This document shows, one piece after another, positions 50,035 to 58,952 of a stretch of DNA of 64,000 nucleotides (position 1 is its first letter; the number at the start of each line of letters is the position of its first letter). Source of the DNA: Dehalococcoidia bacterium (GTDB lineage Bacteria; Chloroflexota; Dehalococcoidia; UBA2979); assembly GCA_009379925.1 (NCBI GenBank), contig WHSU01000013.1, positions 1 through 64,000 of the forward strand, written 5' to 3'. Both the position numbers and the translations under genes were made by a program. The notes beneath the pieces were generated by a model. It saw nothing but the letters and a program-made list of their open reading frames with translations. It was not told the origin of the DNA and searched no databases.

Positions 50035-50550
50035 ATGCCGGAACTGACGGAGTTTCGAGAGGCGAAGGACCACTACTTCGCGCACGACGTCGACTCGCCT
50101 CTGACCGCCGCGCAGCAGCGCGGCTTCACGGGGCTCACGTACTACGAGGAGGCGCCAGCCCTCGCGTTCGCGGTGACACCCAACGAGTACGACGATCCGG
50201 ACCGGGTGGAAATGGTGACCAGCACCGGGGAGACCGCGAGCTACGAACGCTGGGCCCGACTGACGTTCGAGGTGGGCGGTGCGCAGGCGGCCCTGACCGT
50301 ATACCGCGCGCCCGACGGCGACCTGTTCTTGCCGTTCCGCGACGCGACATCGGGCGAGGAGACGTACGGCGCCGGCCGCTACCTGGAGGTGGAGGACCTG
50401 GGCGACGGCCGGCTGTTGCTGGACTTCAACTACGCCTACAACCCGTTCTGTGCCTACAACGAGGCGTTCTCCTGCCCGATCCCGCCGCCGGAGAACCGCC
50501 TGGCCGTGGCGATCCGGGCCGGGGAGCGCGGCTTTGCCTCCGACAACTGA
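50035..50550 (+). CDS. DUF1684 family protein
   Basis: The 171-residue protein has FREAKDHYFAHDVDSPL at the start, YRAPDGDLFLPFRDATSGEETYGAGRYLE in the middle and the family hallmark LDFNYAYNPFCAYNEAFSCPIPPPENRL at the end. Function is unknown. ATG 50035 is chosen; ATG 50011 is in frame and the Gly-rich leader (GGAGGGAGGGAAGGA) would act as ribosome site for the later one. Confidence 0.85.
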   Translation: MPELTEFREAKDHYFAHDVDSPLTAAQQRGFTGLTYYEEAPALAFAVTPNEYDDPDRVEMVTSTGETASYERWARLTFEVGGAQAALTVYRAPDGDLFLPFRDATSGEETYGAGRYLEVEDLGDGRLLLDFNYAYNPFCAYNEAFSCPIPPPENRLAVAIRAGERGFASDN

Positions 50551-50662
50551 CGCCACGCGTCCCACGCTACCGGCGTCCGGCTACCCGGTGGACATGGGGT
50601 AGGTCGTGCCGCGGCGACGGCGGTCACCGCGCGCGCCATCCTCGCCGGCTGAGGGGCGGCCG

Positions 50663-51478
50663 ATGACGCTGGACGAGTACCGTGAGACAAACCGCCTGAA
50701 CTGGGACAGCCGGGTCCCGGTCCACGTCGCCTCGCGTGCGTACGACTGGGAGGGCTTCGTCGCCGGCGGCTCCTCGCTGGACCCGGTGGAGGTCGAGGAG
50801 CTGGGCGACGTCAGCGGGAAGCGGCTGCTCCACCTGCAGTGTCATTTCGGGCGCGACACGCTCTCCTGGGCGCGCCTCGGCGCCACGGTCACCGGCATCG
50901 ACTTCTCGCCCGCGGCGATCGAGGCGGCGCGACGGCTCAGCGCGGAGAGCGGGGTGCCCGGGCGGTTCGTCGAGGCGGAACTCTACGACTCCCCAAACAT
51001 CCTCGATGAGCGGTTCGACATCGTTTACACGGGCATCGGGGCGCTGTGCTGGCTGCCGGACATCCGCGGCTGGGCGGAGGTGGTGGCGCGGTTCCTCGAG
51101 CCGGGCGGGCGCCTCTACCTCCGGGAGGGACACCCAGGTCTGTGGGCGCTGGACGACGAGCGCGACGACCGGCTGCTGGTTACCCGCTACCCGTACTTCG
51201 AAACGCCGGAACCGCAGCGGTGGGTGACGCCCAATACCTACACGGACGGGCCGGAGTTGGAGCATCCCACGACATACGAGTGGAACCACGGCCTGGGCGA
51301 GATCGTGACGGCGCTGATCGATGCCGGGTTACGCCTCGAGTTCCTGCACGAGCACCGGTTCGTGGACTGGCAGGCGCTGCCGTGGATGGTGCGGGCGGAC
51401 CCGGGGCGGTACCGGCTGCCCGAGGGCGACGAGCGACTGCCGCTGATGTACTCGCTACGGGCGGTGAAGGAGGGGTAG
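50663..51478 (+). CDS. SAM-dependent methyltransferase
   Basis: The 271-residue class I methyltransferase has LLHLQCHFGRDTLSWARLGATVTGIDFS (motif I and the acidic loop), FDIVYTGIGALCWLPD (motif II) and FLEPGGRLYLREGHP (motif III). It resembles the small-molecule methyltransferases with LNWDSRVPVH at the N-terminus. The substrate is unknown. GAGGGG precedes ATG 50663. Confidence 0.85.
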   Translation: MTLDEYRETNRLNWDSRVPVHVASRAYDWEGFVAGGSSLDPVEVEELGDVSGKRLLHLQCHFGRDTLSWARLGATVTGIDFSPAAIEAARRLSAESGVPGRFVEAELYDSPNILDERFDIVYTGIGALCWLPDIRGWAEVVARFLEPGGRLYLREGHPGLWALDDERDDRLLVTRYPYFETPEPQRWVTPNTYTDGPELEHPTTYEWNHGLGEIVTALIDAGLRLEFLHEHRFVDWQALPWMVRADPGRYRLPEGDERLPLMYSLRAVKEG

Positions 51479-51484
51479 CGCGTC

Positions 51485-51730
51485 CTACGGTCGTGAAGGA
51501 TGGATCGCGGGGATCGCGTGTTCCTCAAGGAGGGAGGCGATCTCGTCGGCCCGGGGCAAGCCGGTGACGTCGACTCCGTTACTGACGTAGAGCAACTCCA
51601 CGCCCGTCACGGATCCGTCATCAGCAACGTCCAGGATGCGCCGCTCGTCCAACTCGCAAGCACCGGCGCGGGGCTTCGCGGAGAGGCGGACGTACACCGC
51701 GTCTACCGCAACGTCGTGAGTGAGTTCCAT
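51485..51730 (-). CDS. DUF2283 family protein
   Basis: The 81-residue protein has the DUF2283 pattern: VDAVYVRLSAKP, a DVADDGSVTGVELLYVS strand-turn-strand, and a Leu-rich tail. DUF2283 genes are frequently paired with DUF4258 genes, as here, in units that look like toxin-antitoxin modules; their function is unproven. Its ATG overlaps the stop of the DUF4258 frame by one base (TGATG), so translation would be coupled to that gene, which carries an amber codon. Confidence 0.83.
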   Translation of the reverse strand: MELTHDVAVDAVYVRLSAKPRAGACELDERRILDVADDGSVTGVELLYVSNGVDVTGLPRADEIASLLEEHAIPAIHPSRP

Positions 51731-51945
51731 CAGTCGATCACCGTGACGACCACCCACGGATCCCGCCTCTCGTCGACGACTACTTGAATCAACCGCCCGT
51801 CGTCCAACCTGGCCACATAGCGTCGATTCCCCCGACCGTCGGTGCACTGGCTGTGGTGCTACTCGATGCAGTAGATCACATCCTGCTCCGTGAAGTCGCG
51901 CTCCCGCAGGCGGCCTCGCGCATGGCGGCTGTATTCGAGACGCAT
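51730..51945 (-). pseudogene. DUF4258 family protein with an in-frame amber codon
   Basis: From ATG 51945 the frame reads RLEYSRHARGRLRERDFTEQDVIYCIE, then TAG (51861-51859). It continues in the same frame as HHSQCTDGRGNRRYVARLDDGRLIQVVVDE...WVVVTVID to TGA 51730. The joined 71 residues match DUF4258 throughout (SRHAR, RER-x-F/I-T-x-x-DV, V-x-x-VTVI). Either the gene is a fresh nonsense mutant, the base is an error, or the stop is read through. TATGGT six bases before the ATG suggests a leaderless promoter. Confidence 0.75.
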
Positions 51946-51951
51946 CGCGAG

Positions 51952-51957
51952 ACCATA
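51952..51957 (-). promoter_or_regulatory. Leaderless -10 box (TATGGT) of the DUF4258/DUF2283 pair
   Basis: TATGGT on the minus strand ends six bases before ATG 51945. Confidence 0.45.
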
Positions 51958-52046
51958 CAGAATGAATGGCAGGTGGCGCCTCTGTCGCCTTCCCCGAGGC
52001 GGGGGTAAGGTCGGAGCGGTCCCCGCTACTTCGAAGGAATCCAAGC

Positions 52047-52580
52047 TTGAACCTCTACCATCTGCCTCCGGGGCCACAGGCGCCGAAGGTCGTGAACGCG
52101 ATCGTCGAGATCCCTCGTGGCGAGTCCAACAAGTACGAGTACGACCCCGAGATCGGGCTGTTCCGGCTCGACCGGGTGCTCTACTCGGCCGTGCACTACC
52201 CCGCAGCGTACGGTTTCGTCCCCGGCACGCTGGCCGATGACGGCGACGCCGTGGACATTTTCGTGCTGACCACTGGCCCGACGTTCACCGGCGCGCTGAT
52301 TGAGGCGCGCCCGGTGGGGATGCTGCGCATGCGCGACGAGGCAGGTGAGGACGAGAAGGTGCTGTCCGTCGCCACGGCGGACCCGCGCTTCACGCAGGTG
52401 TGCGAGCTGGAACACATCGCGCCGCATTTCCTGCGAGAGGTGGAGCACTTCTTCCGTATCTACAAGGAACTCGAGGGCAAACCCGTCGAGACCTTCGGGT
52501 GGAAGGAGCGCGCGGAGACCGAGTCGATGATCGAGCGCTCCATCCTGGCGCGGGCCGAGGCAGGCGACACCGCGCACTAG
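52047..52580 (+). CDS. ppa: Inorganic pyrophosphatase, family I
   Basis: This soluble Mg-dependent enzyme hydrolyses diphosphate. The 177-residue protein has VNAIVEIPRGESNKYEYD, LYSAVHYPAAYGFVPGTL and the signature DGDAVDIFV, then RFTQVCELEHIAPHFLREVEHFFRIYKELEGK. The usual Pro in DxDPxD is Ala here; the metal-binding Asp are kept. TTG 52047 is chosen: GAAGGA lies eight bases upstream and the length then matches the family. An upstream in-frame ATG (51966) would add 27 unlikely residues. Confidence 0.92.
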   Translation: MNLYHLPPGPQAPKVVNAIVEIPRGESNKYEYDPEIGLFRLDRVLYSAVHYPAAYGFVPGTLADDGDAVDIFVLTTGPTFTGALIEARPVGMLRMRDEAGEDEKVLSVATADPRFTQVCELEHIAPHFLREVEHFFRIYKELEGKPVETFGWKERAETESMIERSILARAEAGDTAH

Positions 52581-52658
52581 GGCCGGCCGCACTGCCCGCA
52601 CTCCCGTGCGGCGTGGTGTGACTGCGAGTACGCTACCCCTCGCGCCTCGGGGGATGCC

Positions 52659-53945
52659 GTGCTCGTGTACGCGTTGGTCCTGCTCGCCCTGCTGCTGCTC
52701 TCCGCCTTCTTCTCCAGCGCCGAAACCGCGTTCCTGTCGATGCAGCGGATCCAGTTGGAGCACCGCGTACGCGCAGGCGTGCCCGGGGCGGCGGCCATCG
52801 TGCGGCTGCTGGACCGGCCACATCGGCTGCTCTCGGCGGTCCGGTTGGGGAGACAGCTGACGAACGCGGGAGTAGCGGTGACCGGCGCCGTGATCGCGCT
52901 GGCGCTGCTGCCGCGGGGCTGGGGCGCCCTGGGTGCGACCGTGGTCGTGACCATGTTGCTCGTGCTGTTCGGCGAGGTCGTACCGAAGGCGATCGCGCTC
53001 GGCCACTCGTTCGCCATCGGGCGGCTGTGGGCGATCCCGATGGCGGTGTGGACGCGGATCACCTGGCCGGTGACCTTCGCGCTGGACGGTCTGACGCGAC
53101 TGCTGCTGCGGGTCTTCGGCAATCCGGAGGCGATCTCACCGGTCACGCTGGATGTCGCGGAGTTGCGGACGGCGATCCGCCTGGGCGTGGAGAGCGGGGC
53201 GATCGAGGTGAACGCCTCGAACCGGCTGATCGGCGCGATCACTCTCCAGCAGCGCCAGGTACAGGAGATCATGACGCCGCGCACGGAGATGGTGCTGGCG
53301 GGTGTCGGGGAGCCGCTGCGCGACGTAGCCGCGCGCCTGGCGCAATACGGATTCCAGCGGATGCCGGTGTACGAGGGCTCGCCTGACGAGATCGTCGGGT
53401 ACGTACACGTCGGCGACGTGAACGTCTCGCACCTCGGCGGCATCGAGCAGCGGTCGGTGCGCGACATCATGCGGCCAGCAGTGTTCGAGTCGGAGCACTC
53501 GCCGATCGCGCGTGTGCTGGCGGTGATGCAGGAGCGGGCGTCCTACCTCGTGCTGCTGGTGGACGAGTTCGGGACGACCTCCGGGCTCGTCACGCTGGAA
53601 GACATCATGGAAGAGGTAGTGGGCACGCTGCGGAGCGAGAGCATGGAGGGCGGCGCGGAGGCGGTCAGCGGGAAGCGGGCCGCGCGTGACGGCCGACGGC
53701 TGGAGGTGGAGGGGAGCCGGCTGCTGGTGGACCTCTCCCTCGAGCTGGACGTGGATGTCACACAGGTGGACGCGAACACTGTGGCCGGGCTCGTGCTCTA
53801 CTACACGAGGCGGTTTCCAGAGCCGGGCGAGTCGGTGGACCACAAGGGGTGCCGCTTCACGGTGCTGGAGGCAGACGAGCGCCGCGTGCGACGGGTCGCT
53901 GTCGAGCGGCTGGGCCACGACGGAATGCGCGCGGACACGCGCTGA
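52659..53945 (+). CDS. HlyC/CorC family CNNM/CBS-domain membrane protein
   Basis: The 428-residue protein has an N-terminal CNNM membrane domain with four helices (FFSSAETAFLSMQ, LFGEVVPKAIAL), a CBS pair (about 205-330: IMTPRTEMV, MPVYEGSPDEIVGYVHVGDV, LVLLVDEFGTTSGLVTLEDIMEEVVG) and a C-terminal CorC_HlyC domain (about 340-425). Relatives act in Mg2+/Co2+ efflux or membrane ion balance; haemolysin activity is not implied. The start is GTG 52659. Confidence 0.88.
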   Translation: MLVYALVLLALLLLSAFFSSAETAFLSMQRIQLEHRVRAGVPGAAAIVRLLDRPHRLLSAVRLGRQLTNAGVAVTGAVIALALLPRGWGALGATVVVTMLLVLFGEVVPKAIALGHSFAIGRLWAIPMAVWTRITWPVTFALDGLTRLLLRVFGNPEAISPVTLDVAELRTAIRLGVESGAIEVNASNRLIGAITLQQRQVQEIMTPRTEMVLAGVGEPLRDVAARLAQYGFQRMPVYEGSPDEIVGYVHVGDVNVSHLGGIEQRSVRDIMRPAVFESEHSPIARVLAVMQERASYLVLLVDEFGTTSGLVTLEDIMEEVVGTLRSESMEGGAEAVSGKRAARDGRRLEVEGSRLLVDLSLELDVDVTQVDANTVAGLVLYYTRRFPEPGESVDHKGCRFTVLEADERRVRRVAVERLGHDGMRADTR

Positions 53946-53982
53946 GTCCGATGCCCGCCGCGACGCGCCATGGGGGGGCGGA

Positions 53983-54708
53983 ATGACGATCGACGCCGTG
54001 ATCTTTGACTGGGGCGGGACACTCACGCCTTTCGCCAACATCGACCTGGAGGACATGTGGCGGCTGGCGGCGCGCCACCTGGCGGAGCGCCACGAGGGCG
54101 GCGACGAGGAGCAGCTGACGCGGCAGTTGATGGATGTGGAGCGCGCGTTCTGGGACCGCACCGCCGCCGACGCCATCTCGGGTTCCCTGGGCGACCTGCT
54201 GACCGAGGCGACCGACGTGCTGGGCTGCGACGTGACGAGCGCGGTCATCGAGGAGGCGGCGACGCAGTACCTCGATGGGTGGACGCCGCACATCACGCAC
54301 GACCCTGAGGCCGTGGAGACGATCATCGCGCTGCGCGAACGGGGGCTGCGCATCGGGTTGCTGTCGAACACCCACTGGCCGCGCACGTTCCACGAGCGAT
54401 TCCTGGAGCGCGACGGGCTCGCATCGCTGATCGACCAGCGGCTGTACACGAGCGAGATGACCCACATGAAGCCGCATCCGGAGGCGTTCCGGGCGGCCCT
54501 CGAAGCGATGGGCGTCGGTGATGCCTCGCGGGCGGTGTTCGTCGGGGACCGGCCGTTCGACGACATCCATGGCGCGAAGGCGGCCGGGATGCGCGCGGTG
54601 CTGCGCCCGAACGGTGACGTGCCCGCCTACGATGTCCAGCCGGACGCGGAGATCGAGCGGCTGCCGGAGTTGCTCGCCCTCGTGGAGCACTGGGAGCGCC
54701 GGGGCTGA
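53983..54708 (+). CDS. HAD-superfamily hydrolase (IA)
   Basis: The 241-residue protein has HAD motif I as FDWGGTLT (the second Asp is Gly, a known variant), motif II LLSNTHW, motif III lysine in MKPHPEAF and motif IV VGDRPFDDIHGA. The four-helix cap (about 20-100) marks subfamily I. Substrate is unknown. GGGGGGCGG precedes ATG 53983. A rhodanese gene follows 29 bp downstream. Confidence 0.87.
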   Translation: MTIDAVIFDWGGTLTPFANIDLEDMWRLAARHLAERHEGGDEEQLTRQLMDVERAFWDRTAADAISGSLGDLLTEATDVLGCDVTSAVIEEAATQYLDGWTPHITHDPEAVETIIALRERGLRIGLLSNTHWPRTFHERFLERDGLASLIDQRLYTSEMTHMKPHPEAFRAALEAMGVGDASRAVFVGDRPFDDIHGAKAAGMRAVLRPNGDVPAYDVQPDAEIERLPELLALVEHWERRG

Positions 54709-54737
54709 GCGCCGCGAGCGCGCGGAGGGACCGAACG

Positions 54738-55586
54738 ATGACGATGACCGACGCGCCCACGGGCACCGACCTGCTGGTGAGCACGGAGTGGCTGGCGTCC
54801 CAGCTGGGCCGCATCGAGGCCGGGGAGATGGTGCTAGTCGACGCGGGCGAGGCCGTGGCCTACCGGCGTGCACACATCCCAGGCGCCGTGGGGGTGCCTC
54901 ACCCGTACCTCAAGGCCGCCGGGAGCCCGCTGGTGATGCCGGCCGAGGAGTTCGAGGCGCTGGCGCGGTCCTGGGGCGTGTCGGACGACACGCCGGTGGT
55001 GATCTGCGACGACAACGCGTCGCTCCACGCCGCGCGCGTGTGGTGGGTGTTCCGGCGCTACGGCCACCGCAACGTGCGCGTGGTGGACGGGGGCTTCAAC
55101 GCGTGGCTGGACGAAGGCCGCGCGCTCACCTCGCAGGCGCCGCGGCCGGCGCCCGGCTCGTTTGCGGCGCGCGACGCGGCCTCGTGCGTGGTGCTGGCCG
55201 ACGACCTGAAGCGCGAGGTGGAGTCGGGCTCGGCCGGAGCGATCTGGGACACGCGCTCACCCGAGGAGTGGACGGAGCGGACGAGTTCGCGCCGGAACAA
55301 GCGCGCCGGGCACGTGCCGGGCGCTCAGCACCTGGAGTGGCGCGAGTTGATGCAGGGCCCGCCCGCACGCCGCTTCCGCCCGCTGGAGGAGGTCCGCTCG
55401 ATGCTGGAGGCGCGAGGGATCGACCCGGCGGCGCAGACGGTGACGTACTGCCAGGGCGGCATCCGCGCGGCCTTCGCAGCGTTCGTGCTCGCGCTCCTGG
55501 GCAACGACTCGGCGCGTGTCTACGACGGCTCGATGGCGGAGTGGGCGAACCGCGAGGACACCCCGCTGGCGCCGGCCGAGGTCTGA
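54738..55586 (+). CDS. Two-domain thiosulfate/3-mercaptopyruvate sulfurtransferase
   Basis: The 282-residue protein has tandem rhodanese domains. The N-terminal one is inactive (CDDN at the active loop), and the C-terminal one carries YCQGGIRA with the catalytic Cys. RAHIPGAVGVPH and RAGHVPGAQHLEWRELM are the CH2A/B-type motifs. The loop after Cys (QGGIRA) is closer to thiosulfate sulfurtransferases than to CGSGVTA mercaptopyruvate enzymes. Confidence 0.88.
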   Translation: MTMTDAPTGTDLLVSTEWLASQLGRIEAGEMVLVDAGEAVAYRRAHIPGAVGVPHPYLKAAGSPLVMPAEEFEALARSWGVSDDTPVVICDDNASLHAARVWWVFRRYGHRNVRVVDGGFNAWLDEGRALTSQAPRPAPGSFAARDAASCVVLADDLKREVESGSAGAIWDTRSPEEWTERTSSRRNKRAGHVPGAQHLEWRELMQGPPARRFRPLEEVRSMLEARGIDPAAQTVTYCQGGIRAAFAAFVLALLGNDSARVYDGSMAEWANREDTPLAPAEV

Positions 55587-55678
55587 TCGCCGGGGAGACC
55601 CCTCTAGCCTGTCGAAAATCTGACGATGGTAGCGGTAGCGCTCACCTTCGAGCGCGCGGTGCACAGGGAGGTGCGCCA

Positions 55679-56943
55679 GTGCCGCCATGGCCAGCCATCG
55701 TAATCGGGGCCGCGACCCTGCTCGTCGGGCTGGGTACGTGGGACCTCGTGCAGACACGCCACTCGATCCGACGGGTCTACCCGCTGGTGGGGCGGCTGCG
55801 CTATCTCGTCGAGAAAATCGGGCCTGAGCTTCGCCAGTACATCGTGACCAACGACCTGGAAGAGCGTCCGTTCAATCGGGCCCAGCGATCGTCGGTCTAC
55901 CAGACGGCCAAAGGTGTCAACAGCGCCGTAGGCTTCGGTACGCAGCACGACGTGGGGCGGCCGGGGTCGTTCCACCTCCTCCCCTCGGCCTTCCCCACGC
56001 TCACGGAGGAGGCGCCGACGCCGGGCGACGCCCACGTGATGGGCCGGCGCCGGCCCCGCCCTTCGAGATACGGTCGCGCATCAACATCGCACCGATGTCG
56101 TTCGGGGCGCTGTCAGGGAACGCCGTGCGGGCGCTCTCGGGCGGCGCGGCGGACGCGGGATGCGCCATCAACAGCGGCGAGGGCGGGCTGTCGCCACACC
56201 ACCTGTCGGGCGGAGGCGACGTGATCTTTCAGGTCGGACCGGCCAAGTACGGTGTGCGGACGCCCCTCGGTGCGACGGACTGGGGGCGGCTGCGCGTGCT
56301 CGCCTCTGCACCCCAGGTGCGCGCCATCGAGATCAAACTGGGCCAGGGGGCGAAGCCCGGCAAGGGTGGGATCCTGCCCGGAGTGAAGGTGACGCCCGAG
56401 ATCGCGGCGATCCGCGGGATCGAGGCCGGGGAGCCCTCGCACTCACCGAACCGCTGGAGCGAGTTCCGGACCATGCCGGAGCTGATCGACTTCATCGAGC
56501 GGGTGAAGGACGCCGTACCGATCCCGGTGGGCGTGAAGGTGGTGGTGGGCGACCCGCGCTTCCTCGACGAACTCGCCCGCGAGCGGGCAGCCACGGGACG
56601 CGGGCCAGACTATGTCTCCGTGGACGGTGCGGAGGGTGGGACGGGCGCCGCTCCGCTGTCGCTGACCGACCACATGGGCGTGCCGCTGCACGACGCGGTG
56701 GTGGCGGTGGACGACGCGTACCGCAGGCACGGCGTGCGCGAGGACCTGACGGTGATCGCAGCGGGACGGGCGATCCCCGGCGCTGAGGCGGCTTACGCGA
56801 TGGCGCTGGGGGCGGACCTGGTGAACATCGGGCGGCGGATGCGCGTGAACGAGTTGTACCCGTACCCACCGCTCGCCCGGCAGGCGGCCACGCCAGACGT
56901 GCTGGAGGGCATCGCCCTCGCCTCACAGCCCGCGCCCCGCCGC
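55679..56943 (+). pseudogene. FMN-binding glutamate-synthase-like protein, frameshifted and internally deleted
   Basis: From GTG 55679 (GGGAGG upstream) the frame gives a membrane helix, WDLVQTRHSIRRVYPLVGRLRYLVEKIGPELRQY, RPFNRAQRSSVY and FGTQHDV, as in the GltB-domain family. At about 56036-56046 it changes frame. The second frame carries INIAPMSFGALSGNAVRAL, GEGGLSPHHLSGGGD, EIKLGQGAKPGKGGILPG, VDGAEGGTGAAP and MALGADLVNIGR. The expected CNxxxCPTGVATQ Cys cluster and about 80-100 residues are missing before a terminal ELYPY segment. No stop occurs before the convergent MFS gene; the frame is open to 57192. One missing G (GGG to GGGG near 56041) would mend the first break, but not the deletion. 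Confidence 0.75.
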
Positions 56944-58242
56944 CTACCCTCCGCCCGCGACCATCGATGCTTCGACGGCGGCGCTCATGGCGCGACGGCG
57001 GCGGTTGGCGCCGCGAGCGACGATGCTCATGGCGACCAGTTCGGCCAGGGCGACGCCCGCCAGCGCGTAGAAGACGGCCGGCGTGCCCCACGCCTCCGCA
57101 ATCGCGCCGGCGAAGCCGGCCGCGAACGAGCCGAGGCCGAACGTGAGGAAGAAGTTGATGCCGAAGGCGCGGCCGACGGCATTCGCGGGTGAGTAGTCCG
57201 TGATCAGACCGTTGAAGATCGGCTGCTGCGCCCAGTTCGACATCACGAAGACCGCGCTCGCCAGCAGCAGCAGGACGCCCGTCGTTGCGCCCATCAACAC
57301 TAGGAAGGGCGCGGCGACGACGAGGAACGGGAGGGGCGCCCATTCCACCGGAATGCGGTCGGACAGCGTCCCTCCGGCGCTCTGACCGAACACGGCCGCC
57401 AGCAGCACGACGGCCGCAGCGCCGCCCGCGACCGCCTCGGCGTCCCACCCGAAGAGCGACAGGCCGAGGTGCTCCTCGAGGTGGAGCGTGAGGAACGTGA
57501 GCGAGCCTCGGTAGATGAATCCCTGGCCGATGGCGGCGACGAAGATCAGCACGAGCGGCCACATCATCCAGCGACGTTCCGCAGGAGGCGCGGTGCGTGG
57601 CGCCTTGCGCGTGGTGGCCTTGAATGCGCGGGCGCGGGCGGCCACCGCCTCCGCGGCCTCGGAGCGGCTGGGGGCGATGCGCATGATCAGCACGCCGGTG
57701 GCCGCCGCGGCGATGGCGAACACGACGTAGGCGATGCGCCAGTCGAAGGCGAAGGCGATCACGGTCGCGGCCGCCGGGGCGATCGAGACGCCGGCGTTGC
57801 CCGCGATGCCGTGCGCGGCCAGCGCCACGCCTCGACGCTCCGCCACGGTGGCGACCATCGCCGTGCCGGCGGGGTGGTAGAGGCCAATGCCACAGCCGAG
57901 CAGCGCGAGCGCGACTGAGAGCAGAAGGAGGTTGGGCGAGACGGCGACGAACAGTGCGAAGACGGCCGCGGACCACATCGCGGTGACCATGACCGCGCGC
58001 GGTCCCCAGCGGTCGACGAGCCAGCCGGAGGGCAGCGCGAAGACACCGAATGTGAGCGTGCCGGCGGTGGCGACAGCGCCCAGGGCCGCCTCGCGGACGC
58101 CGAACTCGAATCCGATGCGGATGAGCAGCGCGGCGAACGTCAACTCGAGGGTGTGGGTCATCGCGTGGGCGAGCGACGCGGAGACGATGACCCGCCGCTC
58201 CATGCCCGCGACAGGTCCCGTCACGGCCGCCTCGACTGCCAC
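56944..58242 (-). CDS. MFS transporter
   Basis: The 432-residue protein has about twelve membrane helices: GWLVDRWGPRAVM at loop 2/3, a GCGIGLYHPAGTAMVATVAERRGVALAAHGIAGNAG region, a charged centre and GGTLSDRIPVEWAPLPFLV in the second half. The YHPAG motif recalls the fosmidomycin-resistance (Fsr) group. Substrate is unknown. Start GTG 58242; ATG 58203 is an alternative. Confidence 0.85.
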   Translation of the reverse strand: MAVEAAVTGPVAGMERRVIVSASLAHAMTHTLELTFAALLIRIGFEFGVREAALGAVATAGTLTFGVFALPSGWLVDRWGPRAVMVTAMWSAAVFALFVAVSPNLLLLSVALALLGCGIGLYHPAGTAMVATVAERRGVALAAHGIAGNAGVSIAPAAATVIAFAFDWRIAYVVFAIAAAATGVLIMRIAPSRSEAAEAVAARARAFKATTRKAPRTAPPAERRWMMWPLVLIFVAAIGQGFIYRGSLTFLTLHLEEHLGLSLFGWDAEAVAGGAAAVVLLAAVFGQSAGGTLSDRIPVEWAPLPFLVVAAPFLVLMGATTGVLLLLASAVFVMSNWAQQPIFNGLITDYSPANAVGRAFGINFFLTFGLGSFAAGFAGAIAEAWGTPAVFYALAGVALAELVAMSIVARGANRRRRAMSAAVEASMVAGGG

Positions 58243-58339
58243 GCCTACGCCCCCGTCACGCGCCCGTCATGTGCCGGTCTGTCGAGGCATCGTAACGCAC
58301 GTGTTCCGCAGCGTCCGTCTGGCCTCACCGGCGCTGGGA

Positions 58340-58780
58340 TCAGGTGCGCGTGGAGCGCAGGTAGCGCACAACCAGCGTCACGACGAGCGCGACGGTGGCG
58401 AGGTTGGCCGCGGAGCGCAGCCACCGCACGCCCTCGAATTGGGACAGCGAGACCGCTGCGGTCACGAACGTGGCGGCGACGAGCGTGGTGACCAGCGGGT
58501 AGCGCTCGATGACGCCGGAGATCGCGCCCCAGGCGGATCCTCGCTCCGCGCGCGCCTCGATGAAGGCGCGGGCCACGAGTGCGAACCCGAGCGGGACCAG
58601 CGCCAGCAGCGCTGCGAGGTGTGCGAGCACGAAGGGGACGCGCCACGCCTCGGCGCCGCCGGCGAGCATGCCGGCCGTCGCGCCGAGCGCCGCGACGGCG
58701 GCCAGTCCGCAGGCGCGGAACCAGCGGTCGGCGATCTGAACGGGGCGGGCAAGGGTGCGCGGCCGGGCGAGGGTAGCCAT
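58340..58780 (-). CDS. Four-helix membrane protein of unknown function
   Basis: The 146-residue protein has hydrophobic helices at about 22-42, 48-70, 90-108 and 120-142, with a cytoplasmic-type RARAFIEARAERG stretch between helices 2 and 3. I do not recognise a family. A TACACT box six bases before the ATG, without a ribosome site, points to leaderless expression. Confidence 0.65.
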   Translation of the reverse strand: MATLARPRTLARPVQIADRWFRACGLAAVAALGATAGMLAGGAEAWRVPFVLAHLAALLALVPLGFALVARAFIEARAERGSAWGAISGVIERYPLVTTLVAATFVTAAVSLSQFEGVRWLRSAANLATVALVVTLVVRYLRSTRT

Positions 58781-58786
58781 GGGCGC

Positions 58787-58792
58787 AGTGTA
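58787..58792 (-). promoter_or_regulatory. Leaderless -10 box (TACACT) of the four-helix membrane protein gene
   Basis: TACACT on the minus strand ends six bases before ATG 58780. Confidence 0.45.
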
Positions 58793-58880
58793 GGGCGGGT
58801 GGTCGATCCTGGCAGCAACGCGTGCCGCGCATTTCCCCCGATTCGCGTGACGCTCTCCCGCGGCCCTCGCGACTCCCGGG

Positions 58881-58922
58881 AGCCCTCTCCCCCGGCCCCT
58901 CCCCCGATTCCCGGGGGAGGGG
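58881..58922. repeat. C-rich extragenic palindrome
   Basis: CCCCTCCCCCG (58896-58906) pairs perfectly with CGGGGGAGGGG (58912-58922) over ATTCC, preceded by CCCTCTCCCCC. It lies 30 bp after the stop of the MGMT gene and may end its transcript. Confidence 0.75.
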
Positions 58923-58952
58923 AGCAGGAGGAAGGAAGAGGGAAGTCGAGCC

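Noticed and set aside
56944-57192. C-terminal continuation of the glutamate-synthase-like frame
   Set aside because: It lies antisense to the MFS transporter gene and lacks family features; the frame is open by chance.
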